64,000 nt of DNA, taken from positions 1-64,000 of the forward strand of contig CALRQP020000003.1 in assembly GCA_943370355.1 (NCBI GenBank), given 5' to 3'. This stretch comes from JADCGM01 sp943370355 (GTDB lineage: Bacteria; Pseudomonadota; Alphaproteobacteria; Sphingomonadales; Sphingomonadaceae). This document shows positions 56,053 to 63,659 of the stretch, one piece after another. The position numbers were made by a program, and so were the translations under genes. Within the stretch, counting starts at the first letter, position 1, and every line of letters begins with the position of its first letter. The notes under the pieces were generated by a model that saw only the letters and a list, made by a program, of their open reading frames with translations, searched no databases and had not been told where the DNA came from.

Positions 56053-56430
56053 TTAGCGCGCCAGCAGCGGGCCAAGTTTGCGTCCGGCCAGAATATGAAC
56101 GTGCAGGTGCGGCACTTCCTGATGGCTGTCGAGGCCGGTGTTGGCGAGCAGTCGGTAGCCCGTCTCGACCAGGCCTTGATCGGCGGCGACCTTGCCCACC
56201 GCGCGGACGAAGCCGGCGATCTCGGCGTCCGACGCCTTGGCCGAGAAGTCGGCCCAGGATGCATAGGGCCCCTTCGGGATCACGAGGATGTGCGTCGGCG
56301 CCTGCGCGGCGATGTCGTGGAAGGCCAGCGCAAACTCGTCCTCATAGACCCGCTTCGACGGGATCTCGCCACGCAGGATGCGCGCGAAGATATTGCCGTC
56401 GTCGTAGGGAAGCGTTGCATCGACGGCCAT
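56053..56430 (-). CDS. HIT-family hydrolase (HINT-like)
   Basis: 125 residues. The HIT motif VPHLHVHILAG carries the H-x-H-x-H catalytic group. The N-terminal nucleotide-binding part (IFARILRGEIPSKRVYEDEF; HDIAAQAPTHILVIPKG) fits HINT-like nucleoside phosphoramidases. Last gene of the his operon; its ATG lies one base after the hisE stop, and AAGGA is upstream. A link to histidine synthesis is not known, but HIT next to hisE is common in alphaproteobacteria (general knowledge). Confidence 0.92.
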   Translation of the reverse strand: MAVDATLPYDDGNIFARILRGEIPSKRVYEDEFALAFHDIAAQAPTHILVIPKGPYASWADFSAKASDAEIAGFVRAVGKVAADQGLVETGYRLLANTGLDSHQEVPHLHVHILAGRKLGPLLAR

Positions 56431-56431
56431 G

Positions 56432-56749
56432 TCAGTCCTTCCGTGCGGCCTTTTCGGTGATTCCCGACACGCCCTGCCGCCGGTCGAGTTCGGCGGCGAC
56501 ATCGGCAGGCGTTACGCCCGCATCGGCCCAAAGGACGGCGAGGTGAAACAGCAGGTCGGCGCTTTCACTGACGACGGCGGCCCGGTCGTCGCGGATCGCG
56601 GCGATGACGGTTTCGACGGCCTCTTCGCCGACCTTCTGGGCAATCTTGTCCCGGCCCTTTGCGGTCAGCTTCGCGACATAGGAGGACTCGGGGTCCGCCC
56701 CGCGGCGCGCGAGGATGGTGGCATAGAGCTGATCGAGGGCATCCTGCAT
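56432..56749 (-). CDS. hisE: Phosphoribosyl-ATP diphosphatase
   Basis: 105 residues, stand-alone HisE (not fused to HisI). Second step of histidine synthesis: PR-ATP to PR-AMP. MazG-like helices: SYVAKLTAKGRDKIAQKVGE, EEAVETVIAA and SESADLLFHLAVLWADAG, with metal-binding Glu/Asp residues (GEEAVE, SADL). Located after the ACT-domain gene, 10 bases apart. Complete and of usual size. Confidence 0.95.
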   Translation of the reverse strand: MQDALDQLYATILARRGADPESSYVAKLTAKGRDKIAQKVGEEAVETVIAAIRDDRAAVVSESADLLFHLAVLWADAGVTPADVAAELDRRQGVSGITEKAARKD

Positions 56750-56759
56750 GGCCGCAATG

Positions 56760-57164
56760 CTAGCCGAGGCGCGCAGCTTTCGCCATGGCTGTCAGCACCG
56801 CTATCGCGTCATCTGCACGGTCGCGGGGAACGAACAGATGGTCGTGGTAAAAGGCCGCGACGGCGTTGGTGCTGATGCCGGCTGCGCTCAGGGGTGCCGC
56901 CACGGCGGCCAGGAACCCGACCGCATCGAGGGCCGAGTGCACGGTCAGCGTGATCCGGCGGCAGGGAAAGCTGACGGTCAGCCCGGCGGCATCCTCGTCC
57001 CTTAGGATCAGCGTCGTTCCTTCCGCCTCTTCGAATCTCATCAGAGCGTTCACAGCGGGTGCGGGTTCGCCCTGCGGAACCGTTGCGAAGACATAGGTTT
57101 CGGGATCGAGAACCGGGCGCATGCCGGCAATGAGACGGGTCAGGTCGCGCTCGGGGCCCGTCAC
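56760..57164 (-). CDS. ACT-domain protein (DUF2241/ACT_3 family) inside the his operon
   Basis: 134 residues: LTRLIAGMRPVLDPETYVFA at the start, ALMRFEEAEGTTLILRDEDA, then FPCRRITLTVHSALDAVGFL and AGISTNAVAAFYHDHLFVP. The two halves are the DUF2241 (ACT_3) pattern followed by an ACT_7-like strand set. ACT domains bind amino acids; with its place between hisF and hisE it could sense histidine. That is an inference; no enzyme domain is attached. GTG at 57164 overlaps the hisF stop. Confidence 0.8.
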   Translation of the reverse strand: MTGPERDLTRLIAGMRPVLDPETYVFATVPQGEPAPAVNALMRFEEAEGTTLILRDEDAAGLTVSFPCRRITLTVHSALDAVGFLAAVAAPLSAAGISTNAVAAFYHDHLFVPRDRADDAIAVLTAMAKAARLG

Positions 57165-57913
57165 AGCCTGACCGGTACGCCCGCCGCTGCCATATGGGCC
57201 TTGGCCTCGCCGACGGTTGCCTGGCCGAAGTGGAAGATCGAGGCGGCGAGGACGGCGCTGGCGCCGCCGTCGCGGACACCGGCGACGAGGTCGTCGAGGT
57301 CGCCGACGCCGCCGCTCGCGACGACGGGGATGGCGACGGCGTCGCTGACGGCGCGGACGAGTGCGAGGTCGAAGCCGCGGCGGGTGCCGTCGCGGTCCAT
57401 GCTGGTCAGCAGGATCTCGCCCGCACCGAGCTCGGCGGACTGCCGGGCGAAAGCGACGGCGTCGATGCCCGTGGCTGTGCGGCCACCGTGGGTGAAGATC
57501 TCCCAATGGTCGCCCACGCGCTTGGCGTCGATCGCAACGGTGATGCACTGGCTGCCGAACTGGACACTTAGTTCACCGATGAGTGCAGGCCGAACGACAG
57601 CAGCGGAATTGACAGCGACCTTGTCCGCACCGGCAAGGAGCAGGGCGCGGACGTCTTCGGGGGCGCGGACGCCGCCGCCGACGGTGAGCGGCATGAAGCA
57701 GACCTCGGCAGTACGGGCGACAACGTCCAATAAAGTCCCGCGATTCTCGTGGCTTGCGGTGATGTCGAGGAAACAGAGCTCGTCGGCCCCGGCAGCATCG
57801 TAGAGCTTTGCCTGCTCGACCGGATCGCCCGCGTCGACAAGGTTGACGAAGTTGACGCCCTTGACCACGCGCCCATTGGCGACGTCGAGACAGGGGATGA
57901 CGCGGATGTTCAT
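57161..57913 (-). CDS. hisF: Imidazole glycerol phosphate synthase, cyclase subunit
   Basis: 250 residues forming a beta/alpha barrel. Catalytic Asp residues in IPCLDVANGRVVKGVNFVNL (first Asp) and EILLTSMDRDGTRRGFDLAL (second Asp). Phosphate-binding loops GGGVRAPEDV and ASGGVGDLDDL are intact. Together with HisH it forms imidazole glycerol phosphate and AICAR. Start overlaps the hisA stop by ATGA. Confidence 0.97.
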   Translation of the reverse strand: MNIRVIPCLDVANGRVVKGVNFVNLVDAGDPVEQAKLYDAAGADELCFLDITASHENRGTLLDVVARTAEVCFMPLTVGGGVRAPEDVRALLLAGADKVAVNSAAVVRPALIGELSVQFGSQCITVAIDAKRVGDHWEIFTHGGRTATGIDAVAFARQSAELGAGEILLTSMDRDGTRRGFDLALVRAVSDAVAIPVVASGGVGDLDDLVAGVRDGGASAVLAASIFHFGQATVGEAKAHMAAAGVPVRL

Positions 57914-58632
57914 GCGGCGAGCCGGAACGCGTCGGCGAGCGTCAGCCGGCCATCGTAGAGCGCCCGGCCGGTGATCACGCCTTCGATGCCGTGATGTGCC
58001 TGCGCGCGCAGTGCTTCAATGTCCTCGGGACCAGCCACGCCGCCCGAGGCTATGACGGGAATGCTTGTCGCCTTCGCCAGATCGACGGTCGCTTCGAGAT
58101 TGACGCCCTTCAGTAGTCCGTCGCGGCCGACGTCGGTGAATAACAGGCTCGCGACCCCCGCATCCTCAAATCGATGCGCGAGATCCGCGACCGCCAGCGT
58201 CGATGTGCTCGCCCAGCCGCGCGTCGCGACCATGCCGCCCTTGGCGTCAACAGCGACAACGATGCGGCCCGGATGGCGCGCGGCTGCGGCGCGGACCAGT
58301 TCGGGATCGTCGAGCGCTGCGGTGCCGAGCACGACGCGCTGCACACCGAGCGCCAGCCAGCGGTCGATCTGGGCCTCGCCGCGGATACCGCCGCCCAACT
58401 GCACCTTGCCGGGAAAGGCGGCGACAATCGCCTCGACCGCCGCCTCATTGACGCCTCGTCCCGCAAAGGCTCCGTCGAGATCGACGACATGCAACCACGC
58501 CGCGCCGGCATCTGCAAAGGCGCGTGCCTGCGCCGCGGGGTCGTCGCCGTAAATGGTCGCACGCTCCATATCGCCCTCGGCAAGGCGCACGACCTGCCCG
58601 CCTTTGAGGTCGATGGCGGGGAAGACGATCAC
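57910..58632 (-). CDS. hisA: Phosphoribosylformimino-AICAR isomerase
   Basis: 240 residues, half-barrel duplicated fold like HisF. VIVFPAIDLKGGQVVRLAEG carries the first catalytic Asp, LFTDVGRDGLLKGVNLEATV the second (DVGRDG). Phosphate loops QLGGGIRGE and ASGGVAGPEDI. GTG at 58632 overlaps the hisH stop by GTGA; longer frames upstream are out of the family. Full set of residues. Confidence 0.96.
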   Translation of the reverse strand: MIVFPAIDLKGGQVVRLAEGDMERATIYGDDPAAQARAFADAGAAWLHVVDLDGAFAGRGVNEAAVEAIVAAFPGKVQLGGGIRGEAQIDRWLALGVQRVVLGTAALDDPELVRAAAARHPGRIVVAVDAKGGMVATRGWASTSTLAVADLAHRFEDAGVASLLFTDVGRDGLLKGVNLEATVDLAKATSIPVIASGGVAGPEDIEALRAQAHHGIEGVITGRALYDGRLTLADAFRLAA

Positions 58633-59285
58633 GGCGCCCACTCCAGAAACGCCCGCAGGAAGCCAAGCCCGACGGTCTGGCTCTTCTCCGGGTGGAACTG
58701 CACGCCAAGGATATTGTCGCGGCCGACGATCGCCGCGATCTCGCCGCCATAGTCGTAGGTCGCGAGCAGGTGCCGCCGGTCGGCGGGGACGAAGTGGAAG
58801 CTGTGCACGAAATAGGCCTGCCCGCCGTCGGGCAGCGTCGACAGCATCTTGTGCGCATGGCCGTCGATGGTCATCGCGACGGGCGCCCAGCCCATGTGCG
58901 GCACTTTGAGCTGCGGATTGGCCGGCGCGAGCTTGACGACATCGCCCGGGATCCAGCCCAAGCCCTGATGCAGGCCATGTTCGACGCCGCGCTTGGCGAG
59001 CAGTTGCATGCCGACACAGACGCCGAGGAAGGGCCGCGCATCGTCGAATACGGTGCGGATCAGTGCCTCTTCCATACCCGGCGTGCTGCGTAGCGCCGTC
59101 GCGCATTGCCCGAACGCGCCGACGCCGGGCAGCACCACCCGGTCGGCGGAACGCACCGTCTGCGCCGAGGGCGTGACGACGACCTCGACCGAACGGCCAA
59201 GGTCGCGCGCCGCTGTCTCCAGCGCCTTGGCGACCGAGCGCAGATTGCCCGCGCCATAGTCGACCACGGCGATGCGTTCGGCCAC
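58629..59285 (-). CDS. hisH: Imidazole glycerol phosphate synthase, glutamine amidotransferase subunit
   Basis: 218 residues, class I amidotransferase. Nucleophile in PFLGVCVGMQLLAKRG (the GxCxGxQ elbow), His and Glu of the triad in NILGVQFHPEKSQTVG. VDYGAGNLRSVAKALETA is the N-terminus typical for HisH. Delivers ammonia to HisF. The GTG at 59285 follows the hisB stop directly with no gap. Confidence 0.95.
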   Translation of the reverse strand: MAERIAVVDYGAGNLRSVAKALETAARDLGRSVEVVVTPSAQTVRSADRVVLPGVGAFGQCATALRSTPGMEEALIRTVFDDARPFLGVCVGMQLLAKRGVEHGLHQGLGWIPGDVVKLAPANPQLKVPHMGWAPVAMTIDGHAHKMLSTLPDGGQAYFVHSFHFVPADRRHLLATYDYGGEIAAIVGRDNILGVQFHPEKSQTVGLGFLRAFLEWAP

Positions 59286-59873
59286 CTAGAGGCTGCCCTT
59301 GGTCGAGGGAATGATGCCCGCCTTGCGCGGATCGAGCGTGACGGCGGCGCGCAGCGCACGCGCCAGCGCCTTGAAGCTGCTTTCGACAATATGGTGATTG
59401 TTGCTGCCGTACAGCGTCTCGACGTGCAGCGTCAGCCCGGCGGTCTGCGCAAAGGACTGGAACCAATGCTCGATGAGCTCGGTGTCCCATTCGCCGAGGC
59501 GCGGCGTCGAAAAGCCCGATTTCCAAACGAGGAACGGCCGCCCCGATATGTCGAGTGCGACCCGCGTCAGCGTCTCATCCATCGGCGCATGCGCCTCGCC
59601 GTAGCGCGCGATGCCGCTCTTGTCGCCAAGCGCCTTGGCAATCGCCTCGCCGAGCGCCAGCGCCGAATCCTCGGTGGTGTGGTGCTGGTCGATGTGCAGG
59701 TCGCCCTGGCAGTCGAGCTTTAGGTCGATCAGCGAGTGGCGCGATAGCTGCTCGAGCATATGATCGAGAAAGCCGATTCCGGTCGACACCTCATAACGGC
59801 CGGTCCCGTCGAGGTTCACTTCGACCGCGATCCGGGTCTCGCTGGTGTTGCGGGTGACGGTGGCGCTGCGCAT
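59286..59873 (-). CDS. hisB: Imidazoleglycerol-phosphate dehydratase
   Basis: 195 residues, monofunctional (no phosphatase fusion). Two metal-binding repeats: GIGFLDHMLEQLSRHS and then HIDQHHTTEDSALALGEAIA in the first half; the second repeat is SNNHHIVESSFKALARAL. Both Mn sites look complete. The ATG at 59873 fits the N-terminus MRSATVTRNTSETRI; a longer frame exists upstream but is not conserved. First gene of the his operon in the window. hisG, hisD, hisC and hisI are not here. Confidence 0.95.
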   Translation of the reverse strand: MRSATVTRNTSETRIAVEVNLDGTGRYEVSTGIGFLDHMLEQLSRHSLIDLKLDCQGDLHIDQHHTTEDSALALGEAIAKALGDKSGIARYGEAHAPMDETLTRVALDISGRPFLVWKSGFSTPRLGEWDTELIEHWFQSFAQTAGLTLHVETLYGSNNHHIVESSFKALARALRAAVTLDPRKAGIIPSTKGSL

Positions 59874-59927
59874 GATGAGCCGCGCTATAGCGGGTGGAGC
59901 GCCCCGCGCCAACGAAAGCCTCTCCGC

Positions 59928-60266
59928 ATGCCGACCGTCGTGTTGCTGATCTGCTCCAACCTGTTCATGACGGCGGCGTGGTACGGCCATCTGCGCTTCC
60001 CGAAGGAGGCGATGTGGAAGGCGGTGCTCATCGCCTGGCTGATCGCCGGCATCGAATATTGTTTCGCGGTCCCTGCCAACCGCATCGGCTATGCGAGCGG
60101 CTGGTCGGCGGGGCAGCTGAAGATCGTGCAGGAGGTGGTGACGCTGATCGTGTTCGCCGGATTTGCGGCGGTCTGGCTCGGTGAGGCGCTGACCTGGCGG
60201 CATGCCGGGGCCTTTGCCTGCATGGTAGGCGCGGTGCTGTTCATGTTCGCAGGCAAAAGCGCCTGA
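59928..60266 (+). CDS. DUF486 (DMT-like) small membrane protein
   Basis: 112 residues with four membrane segments: VVLLICSNLFMTAAWYGHLR, WKAVLIAWLIAGIEYCFAVP, ... VVTLIVFAGFAAVWLGEALT, AFACMVGAVLFMFAGKSA. This is DUF486, related to small drug/metabolite transporters. Divergent from hisB; transport substrate unknown. ATG at 59928 lies after a weak AAAGCC. Confidence 0.88.
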   Translation: MPTVVLLICSNLFMTAAWYGHLRFPKEAMWKAVLIAWLIAGIEYCFAVPANRIGYASGWSAGQLKIVQEVVTLIVFAGFAAVWLGEALTWRHAGAFACMVGAVLFMFAGKSA

Positions 60267-60278
60267 ACCGGCTTGTCA

Positions 60279-60307
60279 TTGCTTTTCACAGCCTTCGGGC
60301 CTATATC
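60279..60307 (+). promoter_or_regulatory. Probable promoter of the cold-shock gene
   Basis: -35 TTGCTT (60279-60284) and -10 TATATC (60302-60307) with 17 bases between. The transcript would begin about 60314 and carry a leader of about 130 bases before the ATG, the usual long leader of cold-shock genes, which in E. coli folds differently at low temperature. Confidence 0.55.
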
Positions 60308-60444
60308 AGGGGCAGCTGACGTTGCCTTACGACGGACTGCGGCGCGTTATTGCTCCTCTTCCCCCTTCGAAGCTGCATAGGCCCCCGGCAAGCGCGCGCC
60401 ACCTTGGCCAGCGTCCCCGGACTACACTTTGAACGGACACTATA

Positions 60445-60648
60445 ATGACCACCGGAACCGTAAAATTTTTCAACGCCACCAAGGGCTTCGGCTTCATCAC
60501 GCCGGAAGCTGGCGGCAAGGACGTTTTCGTCCACATCTCGGCCGTCGAGCGCGCCGGCCTTCGTTCGCTGAATGACGGCCAGAAGGTGACCTTCGAGCTC
60601 GAGAACGACCGTCAGGGCCGCCCGTCGGCCGTGAACCTGCAGGCGTAA
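60445..60648 (+). CDS. cspA: Cold-shock domain protein (CspA family)
   Basis: 67 residues, OB-fold RNA/DNA chaperone that melts RNA structure. RNP-1 KGFGFI and RNP-2 VFVHIS are intact; start MTTGTVKFFNATKGFGFITP is family-typical. Single short domain, as in CspA. The ATG has only a weak GGAC upstream, which fits translation controlled by the long leader. A GC-rich hairpin follows the gene. Confidence 0.95.
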   Translation: MTTGTVKFFNATKGFGFITPEAGGKDVFVHISAVERAGLRSLNDGQKVTFELENDRQGRPSAVNLQA

Positions 60649-60659
60649 GCCAGACTTCC

Positions 60660-60689
60660 GGCCCGGGCGCGCAAGCGTCCGGGCCTTCT
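60660..60689 (+). terminator. Hairpin after the cold-shock gene
   Basis: GGCCCGGGCGC and GCGTCCGGGCC make an 11-base stem (one G-T pair) with loop GCAA, followed by TTCTG. Position just 12 bases after the stop fits a terminator with a weak U-run. Confidence 0.65.
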
Positions 60690-60718
60690 GATGACAGACC
60701 CAAAGACGAACGGACCCA

Positions 60719-61051
60719 ATGGCAGACTATAACAAGCCCGATTTCTCCGACCGCGCCACCCGCGCCGCCGAAGCCAAGAAGGCGCTGCTGGAAAAGTTCA
60801 AGGCGAAGCCCGCCCTCGATGAGGCGGCGATCGCTGCCCGCCGCGCCGCCGCCGAAGCCCGCGCCCAGCGCGACGCCGAACGGACCGCCGCCCGGACCGC
60901 TGCCAAGCAGCGTCAGGAAGAAGAGCGGATCGCCAAGGCCGCTGCCGCGATCGAAGCCGCCGAACGCGCCAAGCGCGAAGAGGAAGAGCGGATCATCGCG
61001 CAGAAGGCCGCTCGCGACGCCCGCTACGCCGCCCGCAAGGCGCGCAAATAG
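60719..61051 (+). CDS. DUF6481 protein, highly charged helix
   Basis: 110 residues, very rich in Ala, Arg, Lys and Glu: MADYNKPDFSDRATRAAEAK, then repeated A/R/E patterns (AAAEARAQRDAERTAARTAA and KREEEERIIAQKAARDARYA). Predicted to be one long coiled helix. The family DUF6481 occurs in sphingomonads downstream of cold-shock genes and has no known function; perhaps nucleic-acid binding because of charge. ATG at 60719, no strong Shine-Dalgarno. Confidence 0.85.
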   Translation: MADYNKPDFSDRATRAAEAKKALLEKFKAKPALDEAAIAARRAAAEARAQRDAERTAARTAAKQRQEEERIAKAAAAIEAAERAKREEEERIIAQKAARDARYAARKARK

Positions 61052-61063
61052 ACTCTCGCCAGC

Positions 61064-61150
61064 GGTCCTTCGACAGGCTCAGGACCTACGGAAATCTTCG
61101 GATAACAGTCCCGGCCACCTCGCCGTAGGTCCTGAGCTTGTCGAAGGGCC
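61064..61150. repeat. Second REP-like family, inverted pair
   Basis: Two 28-base arms (61064-61091 and 61123-61150) match at 26 of 28 positions when one is reverse-complemented; the arms include CTTCGACAGGCTCAGGAC and its counterpart, a known type of intergenic palindrome in proteobacteria. Lies between two convergent genes (DUF6481 and the monooxygenase), where it could stop transcription from both sides. Different sequence from the repeats at 20074 and 24038. Confidence 0.8.
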
Positions 61151-61165
61151 GTCGGCACCTGCCCC

Positions 61166-62173
61166 TCAATCCAGCCCAAACGCCTCCGCCGCCAGTTCGT
61201 AGCTGCGCACGCGCGCGGCGTGGTCGTGCAGGATGTTGACCAGCAGCACCTCGTCCGCGCCATATTCGGCAGCGACGGCTTCGATGCCGTCGCGGACCTG
61301 AGTCTTGTCGCCGAGTATGATGCGGCGACGGCCGCCTGCTGCGGACATTTGCGGATTGGCGGCGAGCCAAGCCACCGCTTCGTCGACCGGCGGCACCGCG
61401 ATACTCATGCCCGTCGTCAGCAAATGTGCCATCATCATGCGGGCGCTCGCCGACAGCCGTTCGGCCTCGGCCAGCGTATCGGCACAGATCGTCCAGACCG
61501 CGACGGCGGTCTCGGGCGCGGCGAGCCGGTGCGACGGTTCGAAGTCGCGGCGATAGCCGGCGGCGATGCCCGCGCCATTCGGATTGATGAAATCGGCAAA
61601 ACAATAGGGCAACCCGACTTCGGCGGCCCAGCGGGCGCTGTCGGGCGAGGAACCGAGCAGCCAGGGCTCGGGCCGGTCCGCGCCGCCGGGCAGCGTGTTG
61701 CTATAGCGTGCGAACGGGTGGCCTTCGGGCATCGTACCATCGAAATAGGCGAGCAGCTCGGCGAGCTGGTTCGGGAAATCGTCGGGACTGCGCTGCCGCC
61801 GGTCGCGTTGCAGCGCATAGGCGGTCGCCTGATCCGATCCGGGGGCGCGGCCAAGGCCAAGGTCGATGCGACCCGGATAGAGGCCGGCGAGGATCGAGAA
61901 ACTCTCCGCGACCTTCAGCGGCGAATAATGCGGCAGCATGATGCCACCGCTGCCGACGCGGATGCGCTGCGTCGCCGCCGCGACCGGGCCGATCAGCACT
62001 TCCGGCGCGGCCCCTGCAAGGCCCGGCGAGGCATGATGTTCGGCGAGCCAGTAGCGGTGATAGCCGAGCCGGTCGGCAGCGCGGGCAAGGTCGATGCTGT
62101 TGCGCAGCGCGTCGCCGCCGCTGGCGCCGCGCGGGATCGGCGACTGGTCGAGAACGGAGATGCGCAGGGTCAT
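61166..62173 (-). CDS. LLM-class flavin-dependent oxidoreductase (luciferase-like)
   Basis: 335 residues. The bacterial-luciferase barrel with LGYHRYWLAEHHASPGLAGA near the N-terminus, RIRVGSGGIMLPHYSPLKVA and GRIDLGLGRAPGSDQ, the pattern of the MsnO8 branch of LLM monooxygenases. Uses FMNH2 or F420-type cofactor; substrate unknown. ATG at 62173 chosen from homolog-like start MTLRISVLDQSPI; ATG at 62182 is an alternative. Convergent with DUF6481 and divergent from the transglutaminase-like gene. Confidence 0.86.
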   Translation of the reverse strand: MTLRISVLDQSPIPRGASGGDALRNSIDLARAADRLGYHRYWLAEHHASPGLAGAAPEVLIGPVAAATQRIRVGSGGIMLPHYSPLKVAESFSILAGLYPGRIDLGLGRAPGSDQATAYALQRDRRQRSPDDFPNQLAELLAYFDGTMPEGHPFARYSNTLPGGADRPEPWLLGSSPDSARWAAEVGLPYCFADFINPNGAGIAAGYRRDFEPSHRLAAPETAVAVWTICADTLAEAERLSASARMMMAHLLTTGMSIAVPPVDEAVAWLAANPQMSAAGGRRRIILGDKTQVRDGIEAVAAEYGADEVLLVNILHDHAARVRSYELAAEAFGLD

Positions 62174-62252
62174 GCCCTGCATATCGGGCGCGCCCGCGCC
62201 TTGCGCAACCGGCCGTCACGGAACCGCCACGGTCGCCGCGCGATATAGCGCC

Positions 62253-63041
62253 ATGATCATCGATGTCCGCGCGACGCTTGCCTATCGCTATCCCGAGTCG
62301 AACCAGACCATCCTCCGGCTGCAGGCCGCGCGGAGCGCCGACCAGCGCGTGCTGAGCGAAAGCCTCGACAGCGGCGAGGCGCGGCTCCGCGAAGATGCCG
62401 CCGACGGCGAGCGCTTGCTGCGCGGCTGGTTGCCGGCCGGCGAGTTGCGCGTGACCTACACGGCGTCGGTCGACAATGGCAGCCGGCCGCTGCTGCATGC
62501 GGGCGCGGAGCAGCAGAGCTGGGCGAGCCTGCCGCTCGACGTCCACCCCTATCTACTGCCGAGCCGCTACTGCCCGTCCGACAAATTCCTGCGCTTTGCC
62601 GCGCGCGAATTCGGCACGTTGCGCGGCGGCGCGGCGGTGCTGTCGATCCTCGACTGGATGCACGCGCATGTCGACTATGTCGCAGGTGTCAGCGATTCCG
62701 AATCGACGGCCGAACATACCTTCGTCGACCGGGCCGGGGTCTGCCGCGATTTCGCGCATCTGGCGATCACGCTGGTGCGTGCCGCTGGCATCCCGGCGCG
62801 CATCGTCGCCGCTTATGCCGACAAGCTCGATCCGCCGGATTTCCATGCGGTCGTCGAGGTCTGGCTGTCGGGCAGCTGGTGGCTCGTCGATCCGACGCGG
62901 CTCGCGCAGGTCGAGGGGCTGGTGCGCATCGCCAGTGGCCGCGATGCTGCCGATATCGCGTTCCTGACCACATCGGGCCCCGTCGAACTCATTGAAATGT
63001 CTGTAACCGCGCAAGCCCAGAATGCGCGTGCCGCTGCCTGA
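62253..63041 (+). CDS. Transglutaminase-like cysteine protease fold protein
   Basis: 262 residues. N-terminal beta domain, then the transglutaminase core: TFVDRAGVCRDFAHLAITLV (Cys), DPPDFHAVVEVWLSGSWWLV (His) and DPTR (Asp), a full catalytic triad. No signal peptide, so cytoplasmic. Family members cleave or modify peptides; some are next to proteasome-like or circularly permuted ATP-grasp genes. Here it lies upstream of hslV-hslU, 66 bases away; no proof of a link. ATG at 62253. Confidence 0.88.
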   Translation: MIIDVRATLAYRYPESNQTILRLQAARSADQRVLSESLDSGEARLREDAADGERLLRGWLPAGELRVTYTASVDNGSRPLLHAGAEQQSWASLPLDVHPYLLPSRYCPSDKFLRFAAREFGTLRGGAAVLSILDWMHAHVDYVAGVSDSESTAEHTFVDRAGVCRDFAHLAITLVRAAGIPARIVAAYADKLDPPDFHAVVEVWLSGSWWLVDPTRLAQVEGLVRIASGRDAADIAFLTTSGPVELIEMSVTAQAQNARAAA

Positions 63042-63042
63042 T

Positions 63043-63091
63043 TTGAACCGGCGAACGCGCATCCTATATTCGTGAGACATATCCTCTCACG
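63043..63091 (+). promoter_or_regulatory. Promoter of hslVU with a perfect inverted repeat at the start of the message
   Basis: -35 TTGAAC (63043-63048) and -10 TATATT (63065-63070), spacer 16 bases. Directly after comes CGTGAGA, seven bases, TCTCACG (63071-63091), a perfect 7-base dyad, 16 bases before the ATG. It may be a hairpin in the 5' leader, as described for E. coli hslVU, or an operator. Whether sigma-70 or sigma-32 reads this promoter is not decidable by eye. Confidence 0.6.
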
Positions 63092-63107
63092 AAAGATTAT
63101 TCCGCAG

Positions 63108-63659
63108 ATGTCAGAACTCCCCACGTGGCACGGCACGACGATCCTGTCGGTGCGCAAGGGCGGCAAGGTCGTCGTGGCCGGCGACGGCCAGGTGTCGCTC
63201 GGCCAGACCATCATCAAGGCCAATGCGCGCAAGGTGCGGCGGCTCGGCGACGGCAGCGTGATCGGCGGTTTCGCCGGCGCGACCGCTGACGCCTTCACTT
63301 TGTTCGACCGGCTCGAACAGAAGCTCGAACGCTATCCCGGCCAGCTCATGCGTGCCGCCGTCGAGCTCGCCAAGGACTGGCGCACCGATCGTTACCTGCG
63401 CCGGCTTGAGGCAATGATGGCGGTCGCCGACAAGGATGTGACACTGATCCTGACCGGCACCGGCGATGTGCTGGAGCCCGTCGACGGCATCGCCGCGATC
63501 GGCTCGGGCGGCAATTATGCGCTCGCGGCCGCGCGCGCGCTGCTCGACTCGGACAAAAGCGCTGAAGAGATAGCCCGGCGCGCGATGCAGATCGCTGCCG
63601 ATGTCTGCGTCTACACCAACGAAAATGTCACCCTTGAAAGCCTGGAGGCCGCGAAGTGA
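63108..63659 (+). CDS. hslV: HslV, peptidase subunit of the HslUV protease
   Basis: 183 residues, proteasome-like. The N-terminal nucleophile is T10 after removal of a short leader (MSELPTWHG then TTILSVRKGGKVVVAGDGQV); GGFAGATADAFTLFDRLEQK and GSGGNYALAAARALL are conserved. Forms a double hexamer capped by HslU. ATG at 63108, 17 bases after the dyad. Its stop overlaps the hslU start by GTGA. Confidence 0.96.
   Translation: MSELPTWHGTTILSVRKGGKVVVAGDGQVSLGQTIIKANARKVRRLGDGSVIGGFAGATADAFTLFDRLEQKLERYPGQLMRAAVELAKDWRTDRYLRRLEAMMAVADKDVTLILTGTGDVLEPVDGIAAIGSGGNYALAAARALLDSDKSAEEIARRAMQIAADVCVYTNENVTLESLEAAK

Noticed and set aside
57910..59526. 538-codon frame covering hisA and the region upstream of it
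   Set aside because: The part before 58632 overlaps hisH in another frame and is not HisA-like; HisA begins at the GTG at 58632.
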